From Nakamurella endophytica (GTDB taxonomy: Bacteria; Actinomycetota; Actinomycetes; Mycobacteriales; Nakamurellaceae): 64,000 bases of DNA. Numbering within the stretch: position 1 is the stretch's first letter; each line of letters opens with the position of its first letter. The stretch covers positions 62,001 through 126,000 of the forward strand of contig NZ_BMNA01000008.1 of assembly GCF_014646215.1 (NCBI RefSeq), in the 5' to 3' direction. Positions 50,198 through 58,624 of this stretch are shown here, piece by piece. Position numbers and translations under genes: made by a program. The notes beneath the pieces are model-generated. The model was given only the letters and a program-made list of their open reading frames with translations, searched no databases and was not told where the DNA came from.

Positions 50198-51904
50198 GTG
50201 GTGGAGATCTCGCGCGCCGAGTACGCGGCGCTGTACGGTCCGACGGTCGGTGACCAGGTGCGGCTGGGGGACACCGACCTGTGGATCGAGGTCGAGCAGG
50301 ACCTGACCGCCGGCGGCGAGGAGGCGGTCTTCGGCGGCGGCAAGTCGATCCGCGAGTCGATGGCCCAGGGCAGCACCACGCGCGCCGAGGGCGCTCCCGA
50401 CACGGTCATCACCAACGCGGTGGTGCTGGACCACTGGGGTGTCGTCCGCGCCGACGTCGGCATCCGCGACGGGCGCATCGTCGGTCTCGGCAGAGCCGGG
50501 AACCCGGACATCGCCGACGGTGTCCATCCCGCGCTGCGCATCGGGCCGTCGACGGACGTCATCTCGGGCGAGGGCCGGATCCTCACCGCCGGCGGCTTCG
50601 ACTCCCACGTGCACCTGCTCTCGCCGTCACAGGTGGTCGAGGCGCTCGCGACCGGCCTGACGACGCTGGGTGGCGGCGGCACCGGGCCGAGCGAGGGCTC
50701 GAAGGCGACCACGGTGACGCCGGGGGCGTGGCACCTGCGGCAGATCCACCGGGCGCTGGACCCGTTCCCGGTCAACGTCCTGCTGCTGGGCAAGGGCAAC
50801 ACCGTGTCCGCGGAGGGACTGGCCGAGCAGGCGCTGGCCGGTGCCGGCGGCTACAAGCTGCACGAGGACTGGGGTTCCACGCCGGCGGCGATCGACTCGG
50901 CACTGCGCGCCTGCGAGCGGTGGGGGCTGCAGGCGGCGCTGCACTCGGACTCGTTGAACGAGGCCGGGTACGTCCGGTCGACCATCGACGCGATCGCCGG
51001 CCGTTCGATCTCGGCGTTCCACGTGGAGGGCGCCGGCGGGGGGCACTCGCCGGACATCCTGACCCTCGCCGGGCTGCCCAACGTGCTGCCCGGGTCGACC
51101 AACCCGACGCTGCCGCACACGGTGAACACCGTGGCGGAGCACCTGGACATGCTGATGGTCTGCCACCACCTGAACCCGGCCGTGCCCGAGGACCTGGCGT
51201 TCGCCGAGTCGCGGATCCGCGCCACGACCATCGCGGCCGAGGACGTGCTGCACGACCTGGGCGCGATCGCCATCACCTCGTCGGACGCCCAGGCGATGGG
51301 ACGGATCGGCGAGGTCGTCACCCGGACCTGGCAGGTGGCGCACGTGATGAAGGCCCGCAGCGGCAAGCTGCCCGGCGACGACCTGCCAGCCGACAACTTC
51401 CGCGCTCGGCGCTACATCGCCAAGTACACGATCAACCCGGCGATCTCGCACGGTGTCGACCACGAGATCGGGTCGGTGGAGGTGGGCAAGCTGGCCGACC
51501 TGGTGCTGTGGGACCCGCGGTTCTTCGCGGTGCGGCCGTCCGTCGTGCTCAAGGGCGGCGCCATCGTCTGGGGCGCCCTGGGCGATCCGAACGCCTCGAT
51601 CCCGACGCCGCAACCGGTGCTGATGCGGCCGGCGCTGGCCGACACCGTGGGGGCGGATCTGTCGCTGTCGTTCGTGGCTCCGGCCGCGCTGGACGACGGC
51701 CTGGGCGAGCGGCTCGGACTGCGCCGGCAGCTGGTCGCCGTACGACCCACCCGCGACGTCGGCAAGGCGCAGATGGTGAACAACGACGCGTTGCCGCACA
51801 TCGAGATCCGCCCGGACACGTTCGAGATCCGGGTGGACGGCGAGCTCATCGATCCGGCCCCCGCCGATGTGCTGCCGCTGGCGCAGCTGTACTCGCTGTT
51901 CTGA
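50198..51904 (+). CDS. ureC: Urease alpha subunit, divergent type
   Basis: Catalytic subunit, 568 aa. Nickel ligands are conserved: His137 and His139 in FDSHVHLL, carbamylated Lys220 in [11 protein letters not shown], His249 ([10 protein letters not shown]), His275 ([10 protein letters not shown]) and Asp363 (SSDAQAMG). The mobile-flap Cys322-His323 is in MVCHHLNP. The usual THIHWICP is SHVHLLSP. It ends in LAQLYSLF. One of two adjacent GTG codons is the start. ureF follows. Confidence 0.95.
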   Translation: MVEISRAEYAALYGPTVGDQVRLGDTDLWIEVEQDLTAGGEEAVFGGGKSIRESMAQGSTTRAEGAPDTVITNAVVLDHWGVVRADVGIRDGRIVGLGRAGNPDIADGVHPALRIGPSTDVISGEGRILTAGGFDSHVHLLSPSQVVEALATGLTTLGGGGTGPSEGSKATTVTPGAWHLRQIHRALDPFPVNVLLLGKGNTVSAEGLAEQALAGAGGYKLHEDWGSTPAAIDSALRACERWGLQAALHSDSLNEAGYVRSTIDAIAGRSISAFHVEGAGGGHSPDILTLAGLPNVLPGSTNPTLPHTVNTVAEHLDMLMVCHHLNPAVPEDLAFAESRIRATTIAAEDVLHDLGAIAITSSDAQAMGRIGEVVTRTWQVAHVMKARSGKLPGDDLPADNFRARRYIAKYTINPAISHGVDHEIGSVEVGKLADLVLWDPRFFAVRPSVVLKGGAIVWGALGDPNASIPTPQPVLMRPALADTVGADLSLSFVAPAALDDGLGERLGLRRQLVAVRPTRDVGKAQMVNNDALPHIEIRPDTFEIRVDGELIDPAPADVLPLAQLYSLF

Positions 51905-51909
51905 CGGAG

Positions 51910-52647
51910 GTGACCGGACCGACCGTGGCGACCGGCGCACCGGCGGCGGCGGTGGTACAGCTGCTGCTGGCGGACTCGCGGCTGCCCGTCGGCGCGCACA
52001 CCCAGTCGGCGGGGCTGGAGGGGGCACTGGCCGCCGGCATGCCGGTGCACGACGTCCCCCGGTACATCGATGCCCGGCTGCGCACCGTGACGCTGGTGGA
52101 GGCGTCGGCCGCGGTGCTCGCGCTCACCGCGCTGGCACCGGCGGACGGCACCCCCGCCGCCGGGTGGCCGGTCGATCCGGACCCGGCGCGGCGGCTCGCT
52201 GCCGTCGACGCGGCGTGGCACGCCCGGTCCGTCTCTCCCGCCTTGCGGGAGAACTCGCGGCTGCTGGGCCGCGGCCTGCTCCGCCTCGCCGCTCGGCTCT
52301 GGCCGGACGCCTCCGCGGTGCGGGCCGTGCGGGCGCTGGGCCGGCCGAGCCGGGCCGTCGTGCTCGGCGCCGTCGGCTCCGCCGCCGGTCTGGCACCGGC
52401 GGATCTGGCCACCGTCCTCGGGTACGACGACGCGCAGACCGTGGCCGCGGCGGCGCTGAAGCTAGTCCCGATGGACCCGGTCGAGGCGACCAGCTGGGTG
52501 CTGCACGCGGCACCGGCGATCGCCGGGATGGCGGCCCGGGCGGCGGCGGTCCGGACGCCCGAGGACCTGCCCGCGGCGGCCGCGCCGCTGGTGGAGGCGT
52601 GGGCGGAGGCGCACGCCGAGGCCTCCGCCCGGCTGTTCCGCAGCTGA
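51910..52647 (+). CDS. ureF: Urease accessory protein UreF
   Basis: About 245 aa, helical. VVQLLLADSRLPVGAHTQSAGLEGAL is the N-terminal UreF signature (usually LADSxxPxGxxxHSxGLE), and ALKLVPMDPVEAT the C-terminal one. It recruits the GTPase UreG to the apo-urease complex. The start may be GTG 51910 or GTG 51925; a GGAGG lies between the ureC stop and both, without ideal spacing to either. The next gene is in the opposite direction, so ureD and ureG are not in this operon. Confidence 0.9.
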   Translation: MTGPTVATGAPAAAVVQLLLADSRLPVGAHTQSAGLEGALAAGMPVHDVPRYIDARLRTVTLVEASAAVLALTALAPADGTPAAGWPVDPDPARRLAAVDAAWHARSVSPALRENSRLLGRGLLRLAARLWPDASAVRAVRALGRPSRAVVLGAVGSAAGLAPADLATVLGYDDAQTVAAAALKLVPMDPVEATSWVLHAAPAIAGMAARAAAVRTPEDLPAAAAPLVEAWAEAHAEASARLFRS

Positions 52648-52687
52648 GGAGGACGGCGCGCGGGTCCGCGCCGCTGCGCACGCCGGC

Positions 52688-52996
52688 TCAGATCGGCCAG
52701 GGCAGGCGGCCGGGTCCGCCGCGGGTCGAGCGGCGGTGCCAGCACGAGCCGTGCCAGTGCCGCCGCTCGGTGACGTCGCCGTCGGCCGGCCACACCACGA
52801 CGTGCGGGACGCCCGCCCGCACCTCCTGCTGGCAGCCGGGGCAACGGTAGGTCTTGACCGCGGCCGCACCGCTGACGGCGCGGACCAGGAAGGACCCCTC
52901 CCGGGTGTCCTGTCGTTCCTCGCGGCCGCCGAAGGGCGCCGCCTCCCGCGCCGCCGGCCGATCCCGGCGGACGGCACCGGCCGGTCGTCGGGGCAT
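52688..52996 (-). CDS. Small zinc-ribbon-like actinobacterial protein
   Basis: 102 aa. A basic N-terminus, then KTYRCPGCQQEVRAGVPHVVV (Cys-x-x-Cys and His) and RRHWHGSCWHRR (His, Cys). The pattern is that of a conserved actinobacterial family sometimes labelled ATP/GTP-binding, though no P-loop is visible. TACCCT lies 6 nt before the ATG on the minus strand (53008-53003), a leaderless start. Function unknown; nucleic acid or metal binding is plausible. Confidence 0.75.
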   Translation of the reverse strand: MPRRPAGAVRRDRPAAREAAPFGGREERQDTREGSFLVRAVSGAAAVKTYRCPGCQQEVRAGVPHVVVWPADGDVTERRHWHGSCWHRRSTRGGPGRLPWPI

Positions 52997-53002
52997 GTCC
53001 CC

Positions 53003-53008
53003 AGGGTA
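53003..53008 (-). promoter_or_regulatory. Leaderless -10 (TACCCT) of the zinc-ribbon gene
   Basis: Minus-strand TACCCT ends 6 nt before ATG 52996. Confidence 0.5.
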
Positions 53009-53045
53009 GGTCGCCGCTGCCCGCCTTCCCTGCCGCGGCCCCGCC

Positions 53046-53051
53046 CATACT
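53046..53051 (+). promoter_or_regulatory. Leaderless -10 (CATACT) of the methyltransferase gene
   Basis: CATACT ends 6 nt before GTG 53058. Confidence 0.5.
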
Positions 53052-53057
53052 GGCGCG

Positions 53058-53816
53058 GTGACCGACGCCCGCCACCACGTCCACGCCACGTCGTTCGGCG
53101 CCGCCGCGCAGGAGTACGAACGCGGCCGCCCCGGGTATCCGGAGCAGGCGGTCCGCTGGGTGCTGCCCGAGGCGCCGCGGCGGGTGCTCGATCTCGGCGC
53201 GGGCACCGGCAAGCTGACCCGGACCCTCGTCGACGTGTCGGCGGCGGGCCCGGCCTTCGACGTCGTGGCGGTGGACCCCTTGCCGGGGATGCGGGAGGGC
53301 TTCGCCGCGGCGCTGCCGGACGTCCGGATCCTGGCGGGCAGCGGCGAGGCGATCCCGCTGCCCGACGACTCGGTCGACGCCGTGCTCGCCGGGCAGGCCT
53401 GGCACTGGGTGGACCCGGAGCGTGCCGTGCCGGAGGTGGCCCGGATCCTGCGACCCGGTGGCCGCCTCGGGCTGTTGTGGAACGTCCGCGACGAGACGTC
53501 CGACTGGGTCGCGGCGCTCGGCGGGATCCTGCAGGACGTCGGTGGCCACGTGACCGACGACGGCGGCGACCCGCCCGTCGGCCCGCCCTTCGGCAGCCCG
53601 GAGCTGCTCGAGGTGCCGTGGGTGCAACGGCTGGACCGGGCGGGTGTGCTGGACCTGGTGCGCTCGCGCAGCTACTTCATCGTCGCGCGGGAGGCCGAGC
53701 AGCGCCGGGTGCTCGCCGAGGTCGAGCGGCTGCTGGACAGCCATCCCGACCTGGCCGGCCGGGACACCGTGGACCTGCCGTACGTCACCCAGTCCTGGCG
53801 GTACCCACTGAGCTGA
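53058..53816 (+). CDS. SAM-dependent class I methyltransferase
   Basis: 252 aa. SAM motif VLDLGAGTGKLTR (residues about 39-51), acidic end of beta-2 VVAVDPLPGM, motif III GSGEAIPLPDDSVDAVLAGQAWHWVDP, and motif IV RILRPGGRLGLLWNVRD. The AxAWHW wording is that of small-molecule methyltransferases near the UbiE/biotin-synthesis BioC group. Substrate unknown. Confidence 0.92.
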   Translation: MTDARHHVHATSFGAAAQEYERGRPGYPEQAVRWVLPEAPRRVLDLGAGTGKLTRTLVDVSAAGPAFDVVAVDPLPGMREGFAAALPDVRILAGSGEAIPLPDDSVDAVLAGQAWHWVDPERAVPEVARILRPGGRLGLLWNVRDETSDWVAALGGILQDVGGHVTDDGGDPPVGPPFGSPELLEVPWVQRLDRAGVLDLVRSRSYFIVAREAEQRRVLAEVERLLDSHPDLAGRDTVDLPYVTQSWRYPLS

Positions 53817-53820
53817 GTTT

Positions 53821-53858
53821 CAGTGCTGACCCGCAGTGCTGACCCGCAGTGCTGGCGG
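53821..53858. repeat. Three 13-bp tandem repeats
   Basis: CAGTGCTGACCCG occurs twice with a third partial copy just after the methyltransferase stop and before the convergent phosphoketolase. Confidence 0.6.
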
Positions 53859-53919
53859 CTGAGCTGACCCGCCGTGCCGACCCAGCCGAGCGGGGTCGCA
53901 CCCCGCCCGGCGCGGGCGC

Positions 53920-56412
53920 TCAGTTCTGCGGCTGCGCGTCCGCCGGCGAGAAGTCGGCGCTGGTATCGCTGAGCTGGCCGGCCGTGGTGCCGGCCTCGTC
54001 CCGCGCGTCCGGCCACACCCAGTCGCGCACCTCCGGGATGTCGTCGCCGTGGTCGCGCGTCCAGGCCCGGGCCCGGGCCCGGGCGTCGACCATCTCCTGG
54101 CGCAGCAGCGCCGCCCGACCCTGCAGCGACGGCACCCGGTCGATCACGTCCATGACCAGGTGGTACCGGTCCATGTCGTTCAGCATCACCATGTCGAACG
54201 GCGTGGTGGTGGTGCCCTCCTCGATGTAACCCCGGACGTGCAGGTTGGCGTGGTTGGTGCGGCGGTAGGTCAGCCGGTGGATCAGCCACGGGTACCCGTG
54301 GTAGGCGAAGATCACCGGCTTGTCCGTCGTGAAGATCCCGTCGAAATCCCGCGCGGACAGCCCGTGCGGATGTTGAGTGGCGTCCTGCAGCCGCATCAGG
54401 TCCACGACGTTGACGAACCGCACCTTCAGCTCCGGCAGCCGTTCGCGCAGGATCGACACCGCGGCGAGCATCTCCAGCGTCGGGACGTCACCGGCGCACG
54501 CCAGGACGACGTCCGGATCCTCCGGTTCGGTCGACGCCCAGTCCCAGATACCCAGTCCGCGGGCGCAGTGGAGGCCGGCCGTGTCGGGGTCCAGCCAGTC
54601 GAAGCACGGCTGCTTGCCGACCACCATCACGTTCACGTAGTCGACGGAGGCCAGGCAGTGCTGCGCGGTGGACAGCAGGGTGTTGGTGTCCGGGGGCAGG
54701 TACACCCGGACGACCTCGGCCTTCTTGTTCACCACATGGTCGATGAAACCCGGGTCCTGGTGCGAGAAACCGTTGTGGTCCTGCCGCCACACGTGCGAGG
54801 TGAGCAGGTAGTTCAGCGAAGCGATGGGTGCCCGCCAGCCGATGCCGCGGGTCACCTTGAGCCACTTGGCGTGCTGGTTGAACATGGAGTCGACGAGGTG
54901 GATGAACGCCTCGTAGCAGGAGAACAGGCCGTGTCGTCCGGTGAGCAGGTAGCCCTCGAGCAGACCCTCAAGCGTGTGCTCGGAGAGCAGCTCCACCACC
55001 CGGCCCTGCGGAGCCAGGTTGACGTCGACGGGCCAGATCTCGCCGTGCCAGACCTTGTCGGTGACCTCGTACACGGCACCCAGCCGGTTCGACTCGGTCT
55101 CGTCCGGGCCCATGATGCGGAAGTTCGCCGGGTTCGCGGTCACGACGTCGGTCAGGTAGCTGCCGAGGACCCGCGTCGGTTCGTGCGCCGCGGCGCCCGG
55201 GACGGACACCGGAACGCCGAACTCGCGGAAGTCGCGCAGCTTCAGCGGTGTGCGCAGCAGACCGCCATTGGCGTGCGGGTTCATGCCGATGCGCCGGAAG
55301 CCGGGCGGCGCCTGGGCCAGGATCCGCGGTACCGGCCTGCCGGCCTCGTCGAACAGTTCCTCGGGCCGGTAGGACCGCATCCACTCGACCAGCATCCGGC
55401 GGTGGTCGTCGTTGTCGCGGGTGCCGGTCAGCGGCACCTGGTGGGAACGCCAGGTGCCCTCGTACTGCAGGCCGTCGATCTCCTTCGGGCCGGTCCAGCC
55501 CTTCGGAGTGACCAGGAGGATCATCGGCCAGAGTTCGCGGGGCCGTCCGGGTTCGGCGCGGGCCGCCGCCTGGATCTGGCGGATGCGGGCCACCGCGGCG
55601 TCCATGGCGTCCGCCATGACACGGTGCAGCACCTGCGGGTCGCTGCCCTCGACGACGAGCACGTCGTGCCCGTAGCCGTGCAGCAGGTCCAGCAGCTCCT
55701 CGCGCGAGATGCGGGCCGGGATGGTGGGGTTGGCGATCTTGTAGCCGTTCAGGTGCAGGACGGGTAGCACCGCGCCGTCGGTGGCCGGGTCGATCAGCTT
55801 GTTGGCGTGCCAGGACGCGGCCAGCGGCCCGGTCTCCGACTCGCCGTCGCCGACGACGGCGGTGACCACCAGGTCCGGGTTGTCGTACGCGGCACCGTAG
55901 GCGTGCGAGAGCACGTAGCCCAGCTCGCCGCCCTCGTGGATCGACCCGGGCGTCTCCGGCGCCACGTGGCTCGGGATGCCGCCCGGGAACGAGAACTGGC
56001 GGAACAGCGTGCGCATCCCGTCCTCGTCCAGCCCGATGTGCGGGTAGATCTCGCTGTAGCTGCCGTCCAGGTACGAGCCGGCGACGGCGGCCGGCCCGCC
56101 GTGGCCCGGCCCGTGGAGCAGGATCGCGTCCAGGTCGTGCTGCCGGATGACACGGTTGAGGTGGGCGTGGACGAACGTCAGACCCGGCGTCGTCCCCCAG
56201 TGGCCCAGCAGCCGCGGCTTGACGTCGTCGGGCACCAGCTCGCGCCGCAGCAGCGGGTTGTCCATCAGGTAGATCTGCCCGACGGCCAGGTAGTTGGCGG
56301 CGCGCCACCAGGCGTGCAGGTCCGCCTGCTCCTCGTCCGTGAGCGGGTGCGGCCCCGGGGCGGCGTCGGGGTCCGCCGGATCGAGCAGGTCGGTCTCCAT
56401 CGAGCGGGTCAC
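53920..56412 (-). CDS. xfp: Xylulose-5-/fructose-6-phosphate phosphoketolase
   Basis: Splits xylulose-5-P or fructose-6-P with phosphate into acetyl-phosphate plus a triose or tetrose phosphate, using thiamine diphosphate. 830 aa, normal for the family. [24 protein letters not shown] contains phosphate and active-site His; [17 protein letters not shown] is the ThDP/Mg motif; [10 protein letters not shown] and the C-terminal THPHGLS-like and [15 protein letters not shown] regions are typical (here [15 protein letters not shown]). GGAGG precedes the GTG. No acetate kinase is adjacent. Confidence 0.97.
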   Translation of the reverse strand: MTRSMETDLLDPADPDAAPGPHPLTDEEQADLHAWWRAANYLAVGQIYLMDNPLLRRELVPDDVKPRLLGHWGTTPGLTFVHAHLNRVIRQHDLDAILLHGPGHGGPAAVAGSYLDGSYSEIYPHIGLDEDGMRTLFRQFSFPGGIPSHVAPETPGSIHEGGELGYVLSHAYGAAYDNPDLVVTAVVGDGESETGPLAASWHANKLIDPATDGAVLPVLHLNGYKIANPTIPARISREELLDLLHGYGHDVLVVEGSDPQVLHRVMADAMDAAVARIRQIQAAARAEPGRPRELWPMILLVTPKGWTGPKEIDGLQYEGTWRSHQVPLTGTRDNDDHRRMLVEWMRSYRPEELFDEAGRPVPRILAQAPPGFRRIGMNPHANGGLLRTPLKLRDFREFGVPVSVPGAAAHEPTRVLGSYLTDVVTANPANFRIMGPDETESNRLGAVYEVTDKVWHGEIWPVDVNLAPQGRVVELLSEHTLEGLLEGYLLTGRHGLFSCYEAFIHLVDSMFNQHAKWLKVTRGIGWRAPIASLNYLLTSHVWRQDHNGFSHQDPGFIDHVVNKKAEVVRVYLPPDTNTLLSTAQHCLASVDYVNVMVVGKQPCFDWLDPDTAGLHCARGLGIWDWASTEPEDPDVVLACAGDVPTLEMLAAVSILRERLPELKVRFVNVVDLMRLQDATQHPHGLSARDFDGIFTTDKPVIFAYHGYPWLIHRLTYRRTNHANLHVRGYIEEGTTTTPFDMVMLNDMDRYHLVMDVIDRVPSLQGRAALLRQEMVDARARARAWTRDHGDDIPEVRDWVWPDARDEAGTTAGQLSDTSADFSPADAQPQN

Positions 56413-56550
56413 GGGTCCTCCGATGTTGGGGTCGTCACCGTCGAGGTTCCCGCACCCCGGTGAACGACGCGAGTCCGCGGGGTGTCCGGCAGGGGAGGGA
56501 CCCCCGCCGGACGCTCCGGCGACGAGTCACCCCCCGGTCGGCCCGACCGC

Positions 56551-57486
56551 TCAGCGCGCCAGCGTCGCCGGTCCCGACAGCCCGGCCAGCTTGTCGGGGT
56601 TGCGGACGTAGAAGATCCGCACGATCCGGCCGTCCTCGACGTCCACCGCCGATGCGCTGTCCAGCACCTCGCCCAGGTAGGCGAGCAGCCCGGCGGAGGC
56701 GTTGACCGTCGCAGGAACGAACGTCCACGACGCCGCCACGCCCTTGCCGGCCAGGCCCAGCAGGAACCGGGCGACGTCGTCCCGGCCGGACACCGGACGC
56801 CGCGCGGCACTGACCCGGCCGCCGCCGTCGGCCAGCAGGACGACGTCCGGCGCGAGCACGTCCATCAGGCCCTGCACGTCACCGGACACCGCCGCGGTCC
56901 AGAAGCGTTCCAGCACGGCCGCGTTGGCCCGGGCGTCGGTGTCGAACCGCGGGCGCCGGCTCTGCACGGCCGAGCGCGCCCGGTGTGCCAGTTGCCGGAC
57001 CGCCGCCTCGGAGCGACCCATGGCCCCGGCGATCTCGGCGTGCGGGAAGGCGAACACCTCGCGCAGCAGGAACACCGCGCGCTCGTCCGGCGAGAGGGTC
57101 TGCAGCACCAGCAGCATGGCGATCGACACCGACTCCGCCAGTACGGCGTCGTCGGCCACGTCGGGGACGGTGAGCAACGGCTCGGGCAGCCAGGGCCCGA
57201 CGTAGTCCTCCCGGCGCCGCTGCCGCGTCCGGACCAGATTCAAGGCCTGCCGGGTCGCGATCCTGGCCAGGTACGGCCGGGGGGCGTCCACCGTCGCCGG
57301 GTCGACGGACCGCCACCGCAGGTAGCAGTCGGACACCACGTCCTCGGCGTCGGCGGCCGACCCGGTGATCTCGTAGGCGATGGTGAACAGCAGCGACCGG
57401 TGCTCGGCCCACAGCGCCGCACCCGGGTCCGGCGCCCCGCCCCGGTCCGCCGCGGAGCGCACGGGCGCCGGCGGGTCGACGGTCAC
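56551..57486 (-). CDS. ECF41-type RNA polymerase sigma factor
   Basis: 311 aa. Sigma region 2 (EITGSAADAEDVVSDCYLRW) and region 4 (LSPDERAVFLLREVFAFPHAEIAGAMGRSEAAVRQL), joined by a linker with WLPEP, followed by a SnoaL-like C-terminal extension holding DGGGR and ending VRNPDKLAGL. WLPEP, DGGGK/R and NPDKL are the recognised marks of ECF41, in which the extension acts as a built-in regulator in place of an anti-sigma factor. Its GTG overlaps the stop of the carboxymuconolactone-decarboxylase-like gene (GTGA), the usual target partner. Confidence 0.95.
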   Translation of the reverse strand: MTVDPPAPVRSAADRGGAPDPGAALWAEHRSLLFTIAYEITGSAADAEDVVSDCYLRWRSVDPATVDAPRPYLARIATRQALNLVRTRQRRREDYVGPWLPEPLLTVPDVADDAVLAESVSIAMLLVLQTLSPDERAVFLLREVFAFPHAEIAGAMGRSEAAVRQLAHRARSAVQSRRPRFDTDARANAAVLERFWTAAVSGDVQGLMDVLAPDVVLLADGGGRVSAARRPVSGRDDVARFLLGLAGKGVAASWTFVPATVNASAGLLAYLGEVLDSASAVDVEDGRIVRIFYVRNPDKLAGLSGPATLAR

Positions 57487-58244
57487 GGGCGGGCCCCGGG
57501 GACGCGGCACGACTCCGAGAACCCCTGCGACGCCAGGCCGAGGCCCGCGTTGAACCGCGACCGCTCGTTCTCCACCGCCACCATCATCGCCAGTTCGACC
57601 AGGGCCGCATCGCCGAGCGCGGCCCGCAGCGACGCGGCGAGCTCGTCGGTCACCTCGGCCGGGGTCGCGGTCAGCGCCTCGGCGAACTCGAGCACCTGCC
57701 GTTCCACCGGGGAGAACAGGTCGGAGTCCCGCCAGGCCGGCACCGCGCCGATCTTCGCCAGGTCCAGCCCGTGGCCGTGCGCGACGAACCACCCGAAGTC
57801 CACGCACCAGCTGCAGCCCACCCGGACGGCGGTCGCCATCTCGGCCAGCGCCCGCAGCTGCGGGTCCAGCCGGTTCCACCTGGCGACCCGCCGCTCGAAC
57901 AGCCCGATGGCGACCAGGGCCGGTCGGTGGTGCGCGAGGGCGAGCGCGTTGTCCGGCATCTGCCCGTACTGCCGGACGGCCCACCAGCGCAGCACCCGGC
58001 CGAACAGGCCCGCCGGCTCATCCAGCGGCACCCGCGCCCGCGACCGGCGCTCGGCCGCGTCGACCGGTGCAGCCAGGGCCGGGACGGACACAGCCGGGTC
58101 GGACACAGCCGGGTCGGACACGGCCGGGTCGGACACGGCCGGGTCGGACCGGCGGTCGGCGAGCGCGCGGGGACCGGCGGCCAGCCGATCGGTGGACGCC
58201 GCCGCGGCGGTGGCGGGGCTGCGGCGGTCGGTGTGCAGGGTCAT
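57483..58244 (-). CDS. Carboxymuconolactone-decarboxylase/AhpD-like partner of ECF41
   Basis: 253 aa. AhpD-like helices with ATAVRVGCSWCVDFGWFVAHGHG (Cys-x-x-Cys and His redox site) and EFAEALTATPAEVTDEL. The N-terminus carries SDPAV pentapeptide repeats encoded by 15-bp DNA repeats. ATG 58244 has GGGGAG upstream and was preferred to 58292. It precedes the sigma factor in the same transcript; ECF41 factors are known mainly to switch on such partner genes. Confidence 0.88.
   Translation of the reverse strand: MTLHTDRRSPATAAAASTDRLAAGPRALADRRSDPAVSDPAVSDPAVSDPAVSVPALAAPVDAAERRSRARVPLDEPAGLFGRVLRWWAVRQYGQMPDNALALAHHRPALVAIGLFERRVARWNRLDPQLRALAEMATAVRVGCSWCVDFGWFVAHGHGLDLAKIGAVPAWRDSDLFSPVERQVLEFAEALTATPAEVTDELAASLRAALGDAALVELAMMVAVENERSRFNAGLGLASQGFSESCRVPGARP
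58081..58150. repeat. 15-bp in-frame tandem repeat
   Basis: Nearly five copies of GGGTCGGACACRGCC encode SDPAV repeats near the N-terminus of the AhpD-like protein. Confidence 0.8.
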
Positions 58245-58504
58245 GGCGGACTCCCCGGGTGTGGTGCGCCGGCGCTCGGCCGGATCACCCACGGGACACC
58301 GCCCGCGGTCGATCCGTGACGACCGCCGGCCGACGAGCCGGGACCGGCCGTCGGCGCACCTCGACAGGGGCCGGCGTGGTGGCGGCCCGGACCGGGCCGG
58401 CCGTACGCGCCTGACCGGTATCAGCGCCGGACCGCTCCCGCTCCCGTCCCGCGACCGGCCGGCGCCGACGGTGTCGCCGGGGGTCCGTCCGGAAGGGGAT
58501 CGAC

Positions 58505-58624
58505 ATGCACCTGCGCTCGCGGTTGTCGGGAGTGGCCGTGCTGGTGCTCGCGATGGCGGTGGCGGTGGCCGCCGGGCGGCCGGCCGCCACCCGGGTCAGG
58601 CCGCGACCGCGACCCGCGGCTTGA
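58505..58624 (+). CDS. Possible small membrane peptide
   Basis: 39 codons: a basic start MHLRSRLSG, one hydrophobic segment (VAVLVLAMAVAVAAG) and an Arg/Pro tail. GGAAGGGGA precedes the ATG. It overlaps the 3' end of the opposing spermidine-synthase-like gene by 29 nt, so it may well be chance. Confidence 0.25.
   Translation: MHLRSRLSGVAVLVLAMAVAVAAGRPAATRVRPRPRPAA

Noticed and set aside
52648-52687. Search for ureG or ureD after ureF
   Set aside because: Only 40 nt separate ureF from an opposing gene, and no UreG P-loop or UreD sequence appears in the next kilobases.
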